DNA of 64,000 bases from Candidatus Uhrbacteria bacterium. GTDB taxonomy: Bacteria > Patescibacteria > ABY1 > SG8-24 > GWF2-40-263. How positions within the stretch are numbered: the first letter of the stretch is position 1; every line of letters starts with the position of its first letter. Positions 23,887-31,760 of the stretch are shown here, piece by piece. Location of the stretch: the NCBI GenBank assembly GCA_016205975.1, contig JACQSK010000021.1, forward strand, positions 133,572 through 197,571. Direction: 5' to 3'. The position numbers and the translations under genes are program-made. The notes below the pieces were generated by a model that was not told where the DNA came from, searched no databases, and saw nothing but the letters and a program-made list of their open reading frames with translations.

Positions 23887-24006
23887 CTACCGCAACGACG
23901 AGACCATGACGATCGCCAGGGCGCCCGCGGTCACGACGTAGAGGACCATGAAGATCCCCTCGCGCACCCACGAGACGCGCCAGGCGCGCTTCATGTGCTT
24001 GGTCAT
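23887..24006 (-). CDS. Small membrane peptide, 39 aa
   Basis: From ATG 24006: a basic N-terminus (MTKHMKRAWR) and one membrane helix (GIFMVLYVVTAGALAIVMV). An 83-codon version from 24138 is possible. It lies between the wHTH gene and the replication-relaxation-like gene on the same strand. Confidence 0.35.
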   Translation of the reverse strand: MTKHMKRAWRVSWVREGIFMVLYVVTAGALAIVMVSSLR

Positions 24007-24192
24007 AGGCGTGAGGATTACGAACAAGGTGAGCAGGGGGTTGCCTGCCCCTCGCCCGGTCCGTCCCACTGGCCACGTCCGCCCCACGGCGCCCACGGGC
24101 CACCGCGATGCCGACCTCTTCCACGAGAACGAGATCACGACGGGACCGGCTCCTCCCGGCCCCCTGGTAGCTGGTGAAATGAACGCCGTAGC

Positions 24193-25149
24193 TCATGGCC
24201 GTTCCCCGGCCCTGAAAGACCCTTCCTGCACGCTCCCAGGATCCGCACCTGCACGAGATCCTGGACCCACCAGGCCGTTCCCACCGTGGGAACGGTCCGT
24301 CGGAACGGTTTCCACGAGGCAAGACGGCGCAAGGCGCGCGCGCTCGGTGCCGTCCTGGGTGACGACCCTCGGGGTGAGCCAGGCGGTCGGCGCGAGGATG
24401 TCCCGGTCGGTCAGCTCGCTGGCCACGGCGAAGGAGACGAGCCCCTCGGGAAGGCCCGCCTCCCAGGCCGCGAGCGCAAGGCGATTGCGCCTCCGGGCGG
24501 TGGGGACGGTGACGGCGACGCGCCAGTTCGAGGTACCCAGGAGCGGCGCGCCCGCGCTCCGGAGCGCGGCGTACGCGAGCGCCTTGTGCGCGAGCCAGCT
24601 CGGGGACTCGGTGCCGAGGTCCACTTCGAAGGCGACGGCGACCTGGCCGGCCCCCGCGGAGAGCAGGGCGACCGCGTCGGGCACGAGCCGAGCGTTCGGC
24701 AGCGCGCGCCGGAGTTCCCCCTCGAACAGGAAGCGTGCGAGCCGCCAGGCGCGCGAGCGACCGCACGCGACCGAGAGCGCGACGTAGAGGTCGACCTGCC
24801 CGTCGTGGTGGGCGAGGTTCACGCGCTCGACCCCGTCGCGCACGCGGTAGTCCCCGGCCTCGCCGCCGAGGGCCGCCGCCAAGACCGGCCGCGCCGCGGG
24901 CGCGAGCGTGACGCGGTTGGGCCCGTTCAATCCCTCGGGGAGGTGCACGGTCACGAGCCCCAGGTCGCGCAGGACGCGCAGGCGCCGACGCGCCATGGGC
25001 ACGCTCATCTGCACGCCGCGCGCGACCTGGTCGATGGTGACCGGCTGCGCGCGCTCGACGAGCGTGAGCACGAGGGTGTCGCGCACGGTCCGGCGCGCCC
25101 CGCCCGGGTCGCGACGCGCGGTGCGGCGGCTCGCCTCAGCGGGCATCAT
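24193..25149 (-). CDS. Replication-relaxation-like protein, 318 aa
   Basis: Two-part layout as in the Replic_Relax family: an N-terminal winged helix (about 20-85; VTIDQVARGVQMSVPMARRR) and a nuclease-like core with RLVPDAVALL, then VAFEVDLGTES and a Lys in 'AHKALAYAAL', matching the PD...(D/E)xK-like order of that family. These proteins accompany VirD4/TraG-type ATPases in conjugative and plasmid systems and are thought to handle plasmid DNA. It overlaps the zinc-ribbon gene by 14 bases, so it is part of the long operon. A relative is at 46351-47220. A palindrome of the GTT...AAC type lies within its 3' end. Confidence 0.6.
   Translation of the reverse strand: MMPAEASRRTARRDPGGARRTVRDTLVLTLVERAQPVTIDQVARGVQMSVPMARRRLRVLRDLGLVTVHLPEGLNGPNRVTLAPAARPVLAAALGGEAGDYRVRDGVERVNLAHHDGQVDLYVALSVACGRSRAWRLARFLFEGELRRALPNARLVPDAVALLSAGAGQVAVAFEVDLGTESPSWLAHKALAYAALRSAGAPLLGTSNWRVAVTVPTARRRNRLALAAWEAGLPEGLVSFAVASELTDRDILAPTAWLTPRVVTQDGTERARLAPSCLVETVPTDRSHGGNGLVGPGSRAGADPGSVQEGSFRAGERP
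24275..24295. repeat. Palindrome CCGTTCCCACCGTGGGAACGG
   Basis: 21-bp palindrome with one central base; the inner part is a GTT...AAC site of 17 bp. It is within the coding 3' end of the replication-relaxation-like gene. Confidence 0.8.
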
Positions 25150-25504
25150 CGCTCCCGAGGAGCTCGAAGACCGGGTTGTCGAGGGCGAGCCCGCACGGGC
25201 AGGTCACGTAGGCGGCGACGGCTCCGCACCGGGGGCAGGGACCCCACCCGGAGCCGAGGTAGGCATAGCCGCAGGCGCCGCACGTCCAGGCCGCGCCGGG
25301 GCCGAGTACGACGACGTGCCCGCGCGGGCAGCGCGCCTCGGGGGTGGAGAGCGACCGGGCCACGCGCCACGACCGCGCGAACATGACGATGGCGTCGACG
25401 AGGAGCGTGACCGGCAGCGCGGCAAGCACAAGCGCACTGAGCGCCAGGAGGACCCACCAGGGCGCGCGCACCCCGGCGAGGGCCGCGAGCATCCCCCCGG
25501 TCAC
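25136..25504 (-). CDS. Membrane protein with zinc ribbon, 122 aa
   Basis: Starts at GTG 25504 overlapping the ATPase stop (GTGA). Two hydrophobic segments (about 14-45) precede four Cys pairs: CPRGH, CGACG, CPRCG and CPCG, forming one or two zinc ribbons. Zinc ribbons next to a P-loop ATPase may clamp DNA or the coupling protein; that is inference from context. Part of the long leftward operon. Confidence 0.6.
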   Translation of the reverse strand: MTGGMLAALAGVRAPWWVLLALSALVLAALPVTLLVDAIVMFARSWRVARSLSTPEARCPRGHVVVLGPGAAWTCGACGYAYLGSGWGPCPRCGAVAAYVTCPCGLALDNPVFELLGSDDAR

Positions 25505-26979
25505 GGCAGCTCCAGGGCCGGCCGGCGCGAGGGACCCCGGCGTGCGCCGCTTCGCGCGGGGGCGGAGGGCCAGGGAATCGTGTTGTCTGCGACGGGAACC
25601 GCTGGCGCGGGGGGTGACGAGGTCGAGCCGTCGAACGCCTCGAGATCCTGCGCCCGCCGACCCAGCCGGCCGAGGCGGTAGCGTTCGCGCAGCTCCGCGG
25701 GGACGCGCGCGGCTTCCCGCACCACGGCCGCGAGCGGGAGCGTACCGGTCACGAGGACCTGGCTCGTGCCGTTCACGAGGTCCGCGTAGAGCGCGGTCTG
25801 CCGGGGCAGCGCGCGCAGCCTTCGCTCCCACCGGGCGCGCGCGTCGGCGGGCGAGAGGAGCCGGTCGGGCACCTCGGGGTCCACCATCCGGGAGAGCGAC
25901 TCCGGGAGCACGTGGGAGAGGAGCCGCACGTCCTCCTGCCGAGGCCGGAACGCGGTCCAGGTCGCCACGTTGACGAGCAGCGCGTCCACCAGTGCCGGGT
26001 TGCGCAGGGCACCCAGGGACTGGGTCGCCAGTTCCCAGCCCACGCCCTGCTCGCGGGAGAGCTGGAGCGCGCGCTCCAGGTCGATGCCGCTCCCCTCCGC
26101 CAGTACGTGGAACTCGTCGAGGTACACGGTGACGGGCACGTCCCGGTCCGGCCGGCTCATGACCGCCGCCAAGAGCAGCATGAGGAGAAGCGAGCCCACC
26201 ATGCTGGGCAGGCCCGGGAGCCCCATCGGCGCGCCGCCCAGGTCCAGCACCGTGAGCCGGGAGCCGAGGAGCGCCTCGCCGGCGAGGCAGCCCCGGGCGT
26301 TGAACATCGCGCGCATGTCGGAGAGCGCGAGCACGTGCCGATCCAGGCGGGCCGCCAGCGCCAAGGCACTCGCCGCGGGCTCGGAGTCGAACTCGACGGA
26401 CCAGTACTGGCGATCCACCGGGTCATCGATGCGCGAGACCACGGCGCGGCGGAACGTCTCGTCGGTGAGCAAGCGATGGAGCTCGACGAGGCTCCGGCTC
26501 ACGCGCAGGCCGCGCATGAGCATCCGGGACATCCGGGGGCCGAACGCCTCCCCGGCCATCTTGCCCAGGATGTCGGCGACCAGAGCCGCGCGCTCGTCGC
26601 GGGGAATCCCGGGGACCTCCGAGCAGAAGTTCAAGGGCACGGCCACGCCCTTGAAGGGCGCGAACACGGTGACGTCCGTGGGCGAGATGCCCCAGCGCGG
26701 GCCGAAGACCGGCAGCCAGTGGGCGTAGAGGTCCTCCGCGTCGTGCCCCTTGGCCGCGCCCATGATGACGACGCGCTCCCCCGCGCGCAGGCGTTGCAGG
26801 GCCTGCCCCTTCTGGTCCTGGGACTTCCCGACCCCGGTGGGACCGGTGACGAGCGCGTGCGCTCCTCTCCGGGTGGTCTCCCACAGGACCCGCCGCCCGC
26901 CCGGGGTCGAGATCCAGCCGCGCGCGCGACGGCGCGAACCGGCGCGGGCGGGCGCGAGGGGATCGCGCTCACCGGCCAT
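25501..26979 (-). CDS. VirD4/TraG-like coupling ATPase, 492 aa
   Basis: ATG 26979. Walker A is VTGPTGVGKSQ at residues 44-54 and Walker B is VTVYLDEFHVLAEG near residue 290; a sensor-like ATQSLGAL follows. This order and the C-terminal 'FRPRQEDVRLLSHVLPE' segment match HerA/VirD4/TraG type DNA-pumping ATPases with a TraD-like recognition region. No membrane helix is fused to it; instead separate membrane proteins lie directly upstream (27562) and downstream (25504), so the coupling complex is likely split. It should move DNA or protein across the membrane. It follows the ubiquitin-like genes in one uninterrupted transcript with overlaps at each boundary. Confidence 0.75.
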   Translation of the reverse strand: MAGERDPLAPARAGSRRRARGWISTPGGRRVLWETTRRGAHALVTGPTGVGKSQDQKGQALQRLRAGERVVIMGAAKGHDAEDLYAHWLPVFGPRWGISPTDVTVFAPFKGVAVPLNFCSEVPGIPRDERAALVADILGKMAGEAFGPRMSRMLMRGLRVSRSLVELHRLLTDETFRRAVVSRIDDPVDRQYWSVEFDSEPAASALALAARLDRHVLALSDMRAMFNARGCLAGEALLGSRLTVLDLGGAPMGLPGLPSMVGSLLLMLLLAAVMSRPDRDVPVTVYLDEFHVLAEGSGIDLERALQLSREQGVGWELATQSLGALRNPALVDALLVNVATWTAFRPRQEDVRLLSHVLPESLSRMVDPEVPDRLLSPADARARWERRLRALPRQTALYADLVNGTSQVLVTGTLPLAAVVREAARVPAELRERYRLGRLGRRAQDLEAFDGSTSSPPAPAVPVADNTIPWPSAPARSGARRGPSRRPALELP

Positions 26980-27562
26980 CGTCGTCGTCCCCTTCGCCGA
27001 GCAGGTGGAAGTCGTCGTCGTCGCCTCCCGCGCGCGGCGCCTCGCCGGCGGCCTCGTCCATGGCGGGCTCGTCGTCCCCGGGCTCGACGACCCGGGCGCG
27101 GCGACGGGCGGTGGGACGCGGCGCCGGCCGCGGGGAAGGCAGCGCGGCGCGCGCCTTGGCCGCGACGAGGAGCACCGCGGCGGCGGCGAGCATGAGCCCG
27201 GCGAGCATGGCGCAGGTCTCGGCGTCGTAGAGCACCCCGTCGAGACCCGTGTCCGCGGACGGAGCGCCGACGCGGACGCCCCCGAGGCGCGCGCGCACGC
27301 CCGCGAGCGCAGAGATGGCGAGGGGCCAGCCCCCGGCGAAGAGCGCGAGCCCGATCGCCCACGGGAGGATGCGCCCGGAAAGCTGGGTCGCGCCCACCAT
27401 CCAGGTGACGCACAGCCCGAGCACGGCGAGCACGAGCAGGCCCGCGGCCAGGTGATGGAGCGGCACGGCGAACAGCGCCGCGCCGACGGCGAGCACGACG
27501 AGCACCGCCACTCCGGCGCGGCCGGCGCGATCGTGCTGGCGCAGCGGGCGGGGCGTTGTCAC
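26969..27562 (-). CDS. Polytopic membrane protein with acidic tail, 197 aa
   Basis: GTG 27562 overlaps the previous stop (GTGA). About four membrane helices occupy residues 15-130. The cytoplasmic tail has a basic patch (RPTARRRARVV) and then acidic runs (GDDDDDFHLLGEGDDDDG). Overlaps the ATPase start by 11 bases, which suggests it is the membrane platform of that ATPase. No family recognised. Confidence 0.6.
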   Translation of the reverse strand: MTTPRPLRQHDRAGRAGVAVLVVLAVGAALFAVPLHHLAAGLLVLAVLGLCVTWMVGATQLSGRILPWAIGLALFAGGWPLAISALAGVRARLGGVRVGAPSADTGLDGVLYDAETCAMLAGLMLAAAAVLLVAAKARAALPSPRPAPRPTARRRARVVEPGDDEPAMDEAAGEAPRAGGDDDDFHLLGEGDDDDGR

Positions 27563-27918
27563 GGCCACGGCTCCGGGCACTCGAGCATGCGGCGGTATGC
27601 CCACGGAGTGTCGGCGGACGCGCAGATCTCCTCCTTGTCCAGGCCGGGGTTGCGCTCGCGCTCCGCCGCGACCGCTCGTCGCGCCGCGCGCTCCGCGATG
27701 GCCTCGACTTCCTCCACCGAGGGCCCGGGGACGTAGGACACGACCGTCGGCGCGGGCGGGTCCGCCGCCTTGGCGCGCGCCACGACGACGGATCCGGCCT
27801 GTCCGGGCGCGGCCTCCCGCGCACAACCCGTTCGCACGAGGAGTATGCCCGCGATGCCGGCGGCGATCGCGCCCAGGGAGAGGAGGGTGAGGGCGTCAAC
27901 GAGACGGCGAAGGTCCAT
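27559..27918 (-). CDS. Signal-anchored small protein, 119 aa
   Basis: ATG 27918. One N-terminal hydrophobic helix (ALTLLSLGAIAAGIAGILL) with a Cys shortly after (RTGC), so it could be a signal anchor or lipoprotein. The rest is a helical segment (VEEVEAIAERAARRAVAAERE) and two Cys. Overlaps the JAB gene 3' end by 23 bases. Unknown function; likely a periplasmic part of the same machine. Confidence 0.5.
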   Translation of the reverse strand: MDLRRLVDALTLLSLGAIAAGIAGILLVRTGCAREAAPGQAGSVVVARAKAADPPAPTVVSYVPGPSVEEVEAIAERAARRAVAAERERNPGLDKEEICASADTPWAYRRMLECPEPWP

Positions 27919-28525
27919 GGTGGCCTCCGGGGGAGCGAGGAAGCACGAAGAACGGGACGGGGGCGTCGAGCGCGGAGAAACCGTCGGACTCGACGGGCTG
28001 GAGCACGCCGGAGCGGGGGCCGAGGTACGCCCCCGTGCCCTGGCCGATGGGCAGGCTGGGGTCGATGACAACTCCTACGGAGCTGGCTGCGGGGAACGTG
28101 GCCTGGGTCGCCTCGTCGGTACGGGAGAAGCGGGTGCCGTAGCCAGGGTGGGTGTGCCACCAGCCGACGACCTCGGCGATGGGCCAGCCCCACCGGAGAT
28201 CCTCCATGAGCGCGGCCATCTCCTCGACGCCCGCGAAGACGTGGGCGTGGCCGGCGTCGGCGCGCACGGCGCGCACCGCGCCGGTGACCAGGGTGTAGGG
28301 GCCGTCTGCGTCCTCGCACGCCCGCCCGGCGAGGAGTCCCATCGTCTCGCGCGGCACGGCCGCCCGCGCCCAGGCGACCAGGTCGTCCAGGACGGCCTCC
28401 GACAGGTAGACGGCGACTCCCAGCGCGTCGCCGAACCGCGACCAGCCGGGCTCCTCCGGGGCAGGCGCGGGCCGGTAGAGAGGAACGCATTCGCGCACCC
28501 CGCGGACCACGAGGCGGGTGCTCAT
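27896..28525 (-). CDS. JAB/JAMM metallopeptidase of ubiquitin-like system, 209 aa
   Basis: ATG 28525 overlaps the E2 stop. The JAMM site is complete: Glu60 in RETMGLL, then WWHTHPGYG (His124, His126), Ser134 and Asp137 in SRTDEAT. JAB proteases cleave isopeptide or C-terminal peptide bonds of ubiquitin-like proteins. Here it could trim the Ubl tail and remove it from targets. The 27 C-terminal residues after 'VPFFVLP' are likely disordered. Neighbours are E2 and a membrane protein. Confidence 0.88.
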   Translation of the reverse strand: MSTRLVVRGVRECVPLYRPAPAPEEPGWSRFGDALGVAVYLSEAVLDDLVAWARAAVPRETMGLLAGRACEDADGPYTLVTGAVRAVRADAGHAHVFAGVEEMAALMEDLRWGWPIAEVVGWWHTHPGYGTRFSRTDEATQATFPAASSVGVVIDPSLPIGQGTGAYLGPRSGVLQPVESDGFSALDAPVPFFVLPRSPGGHHGPSPSR

Positions 28526-29169
28526 GCGCGCCCCCGGACGCGCAGGCGCGGCGAGGGGGTGGGCGGCCAGGGCGAGAGCACCCGCAGCGCGGGCCGCGAC
28601 CGGGCCACGCCGTGAGTGAACTCGACCGGCATCGCCGGGTAGACGAGGTCGCGGTGCAAGGAGTGCCCGCGCAGCGTCTCCTGCCAGTAGCGGATGGCGT
28701 CGGGCTGGTAGCCCCAGTCGCTGTCCGAGTACGGCTCGTCGAAGTTGAGGATGCGCGCCACCTGCACGAGCAGGTGGGCAAGCAGGACCTGCCCGCCGGC
28801 GTCGCCCCAGTCCGAGCCGATGCACACCACCCCCGAGGCCGGCTGGACACGGTGGTTCCACGGCAAGGGCGGCAGGACGGTGACCGCGGGGGGCGTGAAC
28901 GGGTAGTTGCCGCCCGCGAGCAGGTCGAAGGCGACCACCGTCGCCGCCTGGTACCGGCCGGGCCCCGCGAGCGTCCGGAAGTCGTACCGTGCCAAGACGT
29001 AGGGGGGCGCGGCCCCGGGCGTGCCGGGAGCGACGGGATCGCGTGCCGAGAGCAGGGCCGGGATGCTCGCGAACCCTGCGACCTGCAACCACGGGGCGGC
29101 GAGCCGCGCCACGACCTCGAAGTCGAAGCGCAGCCGGCGCTCCCGCTCTCCTGGCGCGAGGCGTCGCAT
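28522..29169 (-). CDS. E2-like ubiquitin-conjugating enzyme (UBC fold), 215 aa
   Basis: ATG 29169 overlaps the Ubl stop (ATGA). The UBC core is clear: strand 'ATVVAFDLLAGGNYPFTPP' (YPFTPP at 89-94), the HPN-like turn PWNHRV, and the catalytic Cys116 in GVVCIGSDW. A helix rich in aromatic residues and Asp follows (FDEPYSDSDWGYQPD), as in bacterial E2s of the BilB/6E type. N-terminal 40 residues are an extra helical part. Predicted to accept the Ubl from the E1 as a thioester and pass it to a target. Confidence 0.85.
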   Translation of the reverse strand: MRRLAPGERERRLRFDFEVVARLAAPWLQVAGFASIPALLSARDPVAPGTPGAAPPYVLARYDFRTLAGPGRYQAATVVAFDLLAGGNYPFTPPAVTVLPPLPWNHRVQPASGVVCIGSDWGDAGGQVLLAHLLVQVARILNFDEPYSDSDWGYQPDAIRYWQETLRGHSLHRDLVYPAMPVEFTHGVARSRPALRVLSPWPPTPSPRLRVRGRA

Positions 29170-29423
29170 CAGCGGGCGCCCTCCATGGCCTGGACCACCT
29201 CGACGACGTCCCCGTCGGCCACGCCCGCGGCACGCAAGGTGCGACCCGGGAGGATCGGGAGGTGTGTGCGGCCGTGGACCAGGCCGTACTCCCGCCGGTC
29301 GGTGACGGGCAAGAGCGCGTCGCAGCGGACCAGCTCGTGGATGGTCTCCAGGGCGGTCAGCTCGGGGTCGACGTCGACGTCGAGCGCGGAAGGGGTGCGG
29401 GGACAGGCGAACTTGACGTTCAT
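29169..29423 (-). CDS. Ubiquitin-like protein, 84 aa
   Basis: Two ATGs are possible: 29429 (overlaps the E1 stop as ATGA) and 29423, which is favoured because AGGAGG lies 7 bases upstream of it but only 1 base from the other. The protein has a beta-grasp pattern like YukD/ThiS/ubiquitin: strand NVKFACP, helix 'ALETIHELVRCDALL', 'YGLVHGRTHLPILPGRTL' and the ubiquitin-like 'GVADGDVVEVV'. It ends ...EGAR without a diglycine, so the JAB enzyme may cut after the Gly to expose a reactive tail, or the mature tail differs. It is flanked by E1 and E2 genes, which settles its role more than sequence alone. Confidence 0.82.
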   Translation of the reverse strand: MNVKFACPRTPSALDVDVDPELTALETIHELVRCDALLPVTDRREYGLVHGRTHLPILPGRTLRAAGVADGDVVEVVQAMEGAR

Positions 29424-29425
29424 GG

Positions 29426-30676
29426 TCATTCCTCCTCGGAATGGGGGGTGAGAGAGAGGCGGGGAAAGACGCCGGGGACCGTGCCCGGGAGCTGCACGAG
29501 CGCACCGTCGGCACGGGCGACCGCGCCCGGTCCCAGCCCGAGCCGGGGAAGCGGCACGTCCAGGAGCACGGCGTCCGAGGCCCGGAGAACCGAGCGGAGG
29601 TCGGGGAGGCCGGGCGCACTCCCCGGCGAGCACGAGTCTCCCGGGCACCGGGGCGCGGAGGTGACCGCGTACCGCGGCTGGTTCACGACCACGGGCCGCC
29701 CGCACCCCGCGCACGGGAGCGACACGACGACCGGCTCGGACAGCTGGATCTCGCTGCAGGGGAGCCCCAGCCGCCGCAGCGCCTCGAACAGCTCGTACAG
29801 CGTCGCGGGCTCCCCGGGGACGCGCGCCGCTTCCTCGCCGAAGGGGACGTGGTCGAGCCGGCAGTCCGGGTCGCTCACGAGCGTCGTGAGCACCGACCGC
29901 CCCGTGCGGATGTCGAGGTGCCAACGATGGCCGGCGAGCGGCACGTACCGGGGCAACAGCGCCGGGTCGGTCTCGAACCCGTCCGAGAGCAGGTGCGCGT
30001 GCGCGAACCCGATCGCCGCCTCGGCGACGAGCGCGCCGGCGACCTGGGCCGCGGACTGGATGGCCGGGGAGAAGCCGGCCGCCTCCGCCTGCCTGGCGTA
30101 GAGCGTGCACAGCCCGCGGGTGCTCGCGTCCCGGAGGGAGCGCCGGCCGCAGCCCCAGCACGGCTCGTCCGGGATCCCGGGGTGGTTCGCGATGACCGTG
30201 ACCGCGAGCTGGGGGCCCTCGAACCCCGCCTCGACGAGCGGCAGCCGGGAGCGCCGGCACAGCTCGGAGAGGTACGCGCGCGTCTCGTTGCTGTCGACCG
30301 CGGAGATGAGCGCGTGCGGGTACCACGGGCCCCGTGCGCCCGCGAGCAGGTCCCCGACCGCCTGCACCAGGCCCAGGTGGTGGTACGCCTCGGCGCCAGG
30401 GTGGGTCGCGGACCGCAAAAAACCCTCGGCGACGGCCGGGGCCTTGGGGGCGTCCTTCTGGTAGAAGGGGCTCCGGGTGCGGTTGGACTCCTCGAAGGCG
30501 TCGGGGTCGACGACGATGAGCGTGCGGACGCCGGAGAGCGCGAGCGCGAGCGCGGCGTTCTGGCCGAGCGCACCGGCGCCCACCAGCGCGACCCGGGTGC
30601 CCGAGAGCACGTGCGGGTCGTACCCGGCGAGCCGCTCGCGGGAGAGGAAAGAGGGATCAGTGACGGTGGCCGTCAT
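29426..30676 (-). CDS. E1-like (ThiF/MoeB superfamily) Ubl-activating enzyme, 416 aa
   Basis: ATG 30676 with GGAGG at good spacing is preferred to GTG 30688. Nucleotide fold: ALVGAGALGQN at 30-40, DPDAFEESNRTR (Asp, Asn and Arg of the adenylation site) and SAVDSNETR. Two Cys clusters follow: CWGCGRR (candidate catalytic or zinc Cys) and CAGCGRP with later CPGDSC, likely one structural zinc site and the active Cys. The C-terminal 120 residues form an extra domain. It should adenylate the Ubl C-terminus and pass it to E2. Confidence 0.86.
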   Translation of the reverse strand: MTATVTDPSFLSRERLAGYDPHVLSGTRVALVGAGALGQNAALALALSGVRTLIVVDPDAFEESNRTRSPFYQKDAPKAPAVAEGFLRSATHPGAEAYHHLGLVQAVGDLLAGARGPWYPHALISAVDSNETRAYLSELCRRSRLPLVEAGFEGPQLAVTVIANHPGIPDEPCWGCGRRSLRDASTRGLCTLYARQAEAAGFSPAIQSAAQVAGALVAEAAIGFAHAHLLSDGFETDPALLPRYVPLAGHRWHLDIRTGRSVLTTLVSDPDCRLDHVPFGEEAARVPGEPATLYELFEALRRLGLPCSEIQLSEPVVVSLPCAGCGRPVVVNQPRYAVTSAPRCPGDSCSPGSAPGLPDLRSVLRASDAVLLDVPLPRLGLGPGAVARADGALVQLPGTVPGVFPRLSLTPHSEEE

Positions 30677-31487
30677 TGGGCCCTCCACAGGTCCAGCAGG
30701 TGGGGCCGGCCTCCACCCGCTCCCGCGAAACGACGAGCGGCGCGGCCGAGTGGGTTGCCGGCGGTGCGGCCGCGCGGGCGGTCGGCGTCGACGCTCTTCT
30801 CTCCGCGCGCGCGGGAGATCGCGCGGCCCAGTGCGGGGCCAAGCGCGGGGTTGGCGGTGCGGTTGGAGGGGTGGCCGACGGGGCCGCCTGGCGGGTGGCC
30901 GGCCTCGGGGCCGAGGAGGTGGCCGGCGTCGACACCCCTCGCTCTTCGCGCTCGGGAGTACCGCGCGGGGGCGAGAAGGCGCGGGCGGCCCACGCCTCCA
31001 CTTCGCGCGTAAGCCACGCCTGCGCGGCGTTCAGGCCGTCGGCCGCCCCGGTGACGATCCACCGGGCGAGCAGGACGAGGAGGCCGAGGCCGCCGAGCGT
31101 CACGATGATCGGGTCGACGCCGGCGGACGGCGCCCAGCGGGTCCATGCCTCGTGGACCGCGGCGACCAGCACGCAGAGGCCGACCCGGCGGAGGAGCGCA
31201 CGGAGGCCGGGAGGGAAGGCGCGGTACCGCTCCACGACGTGATCGAGGAGCTTCCCGGCCTCGCCGGCGACGACGAGCAGCAGGAAGCCGACCGGGACGG
31301 TGACGGCGAAAAGGGCGGCGGCCTCGATCGCCGCCTGCAAGTACGCGATGGGCGCGGCGGAGCCGGGGCAGCCCGGGAGGACCAGGAGCAACGGGGCGAC
31401 GGCGCCGAGGCGAACCAGCCATCCCGCGACGTCCAGGTCGCAAGGCGACCGGCCCCGGCGCCATGCGCGATCGCAGCCGGTGGTCAT
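30657..31487 (-). CDS. Polytopic membrane protein with C-terminal Cys motif, 276 aa
   Basis: ATG 31487 overlaps the preceding small gene (ATGA). About four membrane helices: near 25-45, 50-75 (AALFAVTVPVGFLLLVVAG), 98-115 and 125-145. A long Pro/Ala/Ser/Thr-rich linker leads to a short 'TCWTCGG' tail that could bind zinc or carry a conjugation site. Its 3' end overlaps the E1 start. No family recognised; likely the membrane target or anchor of the conjugation system. Confidence 0.6.
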   Translation of the reverse strand: MTTGCDRAWRRGRSPCDLDVAGWLVRLGAVAPLLLVLPGCPGSAAPIAYLQAAIEAAALFAVTVPVGFLLLVVAGEAGKLLDHVVERYRAFPPGLRALLRRVGLCVLVAAVHEAWTRWAPSAGVDPIIVTLGGLGLLVLLARWIVTGAADGLNAAQAWLTREVEAWAARAFSPPRGTPEREERGVSTPATSSAPRPATRQAAPSATPPTAPPTPRLAPHWAARSPARAERRASTPTARAAAPPATHSAAPLVVSRERVEAGPTCWTCGGPNDGHRH

Positions 31488-31657
31488 TCTCCACCCCCGT
31501 CGAGCGAGTTGCCGTCGTCGGAGTCGAAGCCGTCGAAGTCGAGGATGACGGTGTCGTTCTCGACGTCGTAGACCGGCTCGATGTTGCCCTCGGCCACCGC
31601 GGGACGGGTCGCCGCGGTGCCTTCCGAGACTCGGTTCGATGTCGCTCTTGACGTCAT
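31484..31657 (-). CDS. Small acidic protein, first gene of the ubiquitin-like operon, 57 aa
   Basis: ATG 31657 lies about 7 bases below the -10 element, so the mRNA may be leaderless. The C-terminal half is strongly acidic (YDVENDTVILDFDGFDSDDG) with one hydrophobic strand between acids, as in short interaction tails. It overlaps the membrane protein gene by ATGA. Function unknown; co-transcription makes it a part of the system. Confidence 0.55.
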   Translation of the reverse strand: MTSRATSNRVSEGTAATRPAVAEGNIEPVYDVENDTVILDFDGFDSDDGNSLDGGGE

Positions 31658-31669
31658 ACTGGACCAGTA
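31657..31669. promoter_or_regulatory. Operator-like palindrome TACTGGACCAGTA
   Basis: 13-bp palindrome with a single central base. It covers the -10 region and first base of the start codon of the leftward operon, a good place for repression by the divergent SorC-family regulator. Confidence 0.5.
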
Positions 31670-31692
31670 GGATCCAGCCGGGGTCGCGTCAA
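31664..31692 (-). promoter_or_regulatory. Leftward promoter of the ubiquitin-like operon
   Basis: -35 TTGACG (31692-31687), 17-base spacer, weak -10 TACTGG (31669-31664). Start of transcription would fall near 31657, at the ATG. Confidence 0.5.
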
Positions 31693-31701
31693 GGAGAAAA
31701 G

Positions 31702-31730
31702 TTGACTTCTCGTCCGATTCGACCTATACG
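31702..31730 (+). promoter_or_regulatory. Rightward promoter of the SorC-family gene
   Basis: -35 TTGACT (31702-31707), exactly 17 bases, -10 TATACG (31725-31730), 31 bases before ATG 31761. Confidence 0.7.
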
Positions 31731-31760
31731 GCTCCTGGTTGAGACCCCCGGAGCGCAGCC

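Noticed and set aside
22229..24766. 845-aa minus-strand frame
   Set aside because: Arg/Pro/Gly-rich translation across several better-supported genes and a GC desert; no domain visible.
28522..30676. Naming the set BilABCD
   Set aside because: The components match in kind but order, neighbours and Ubl tail differ, and I could not run a phylogeny.
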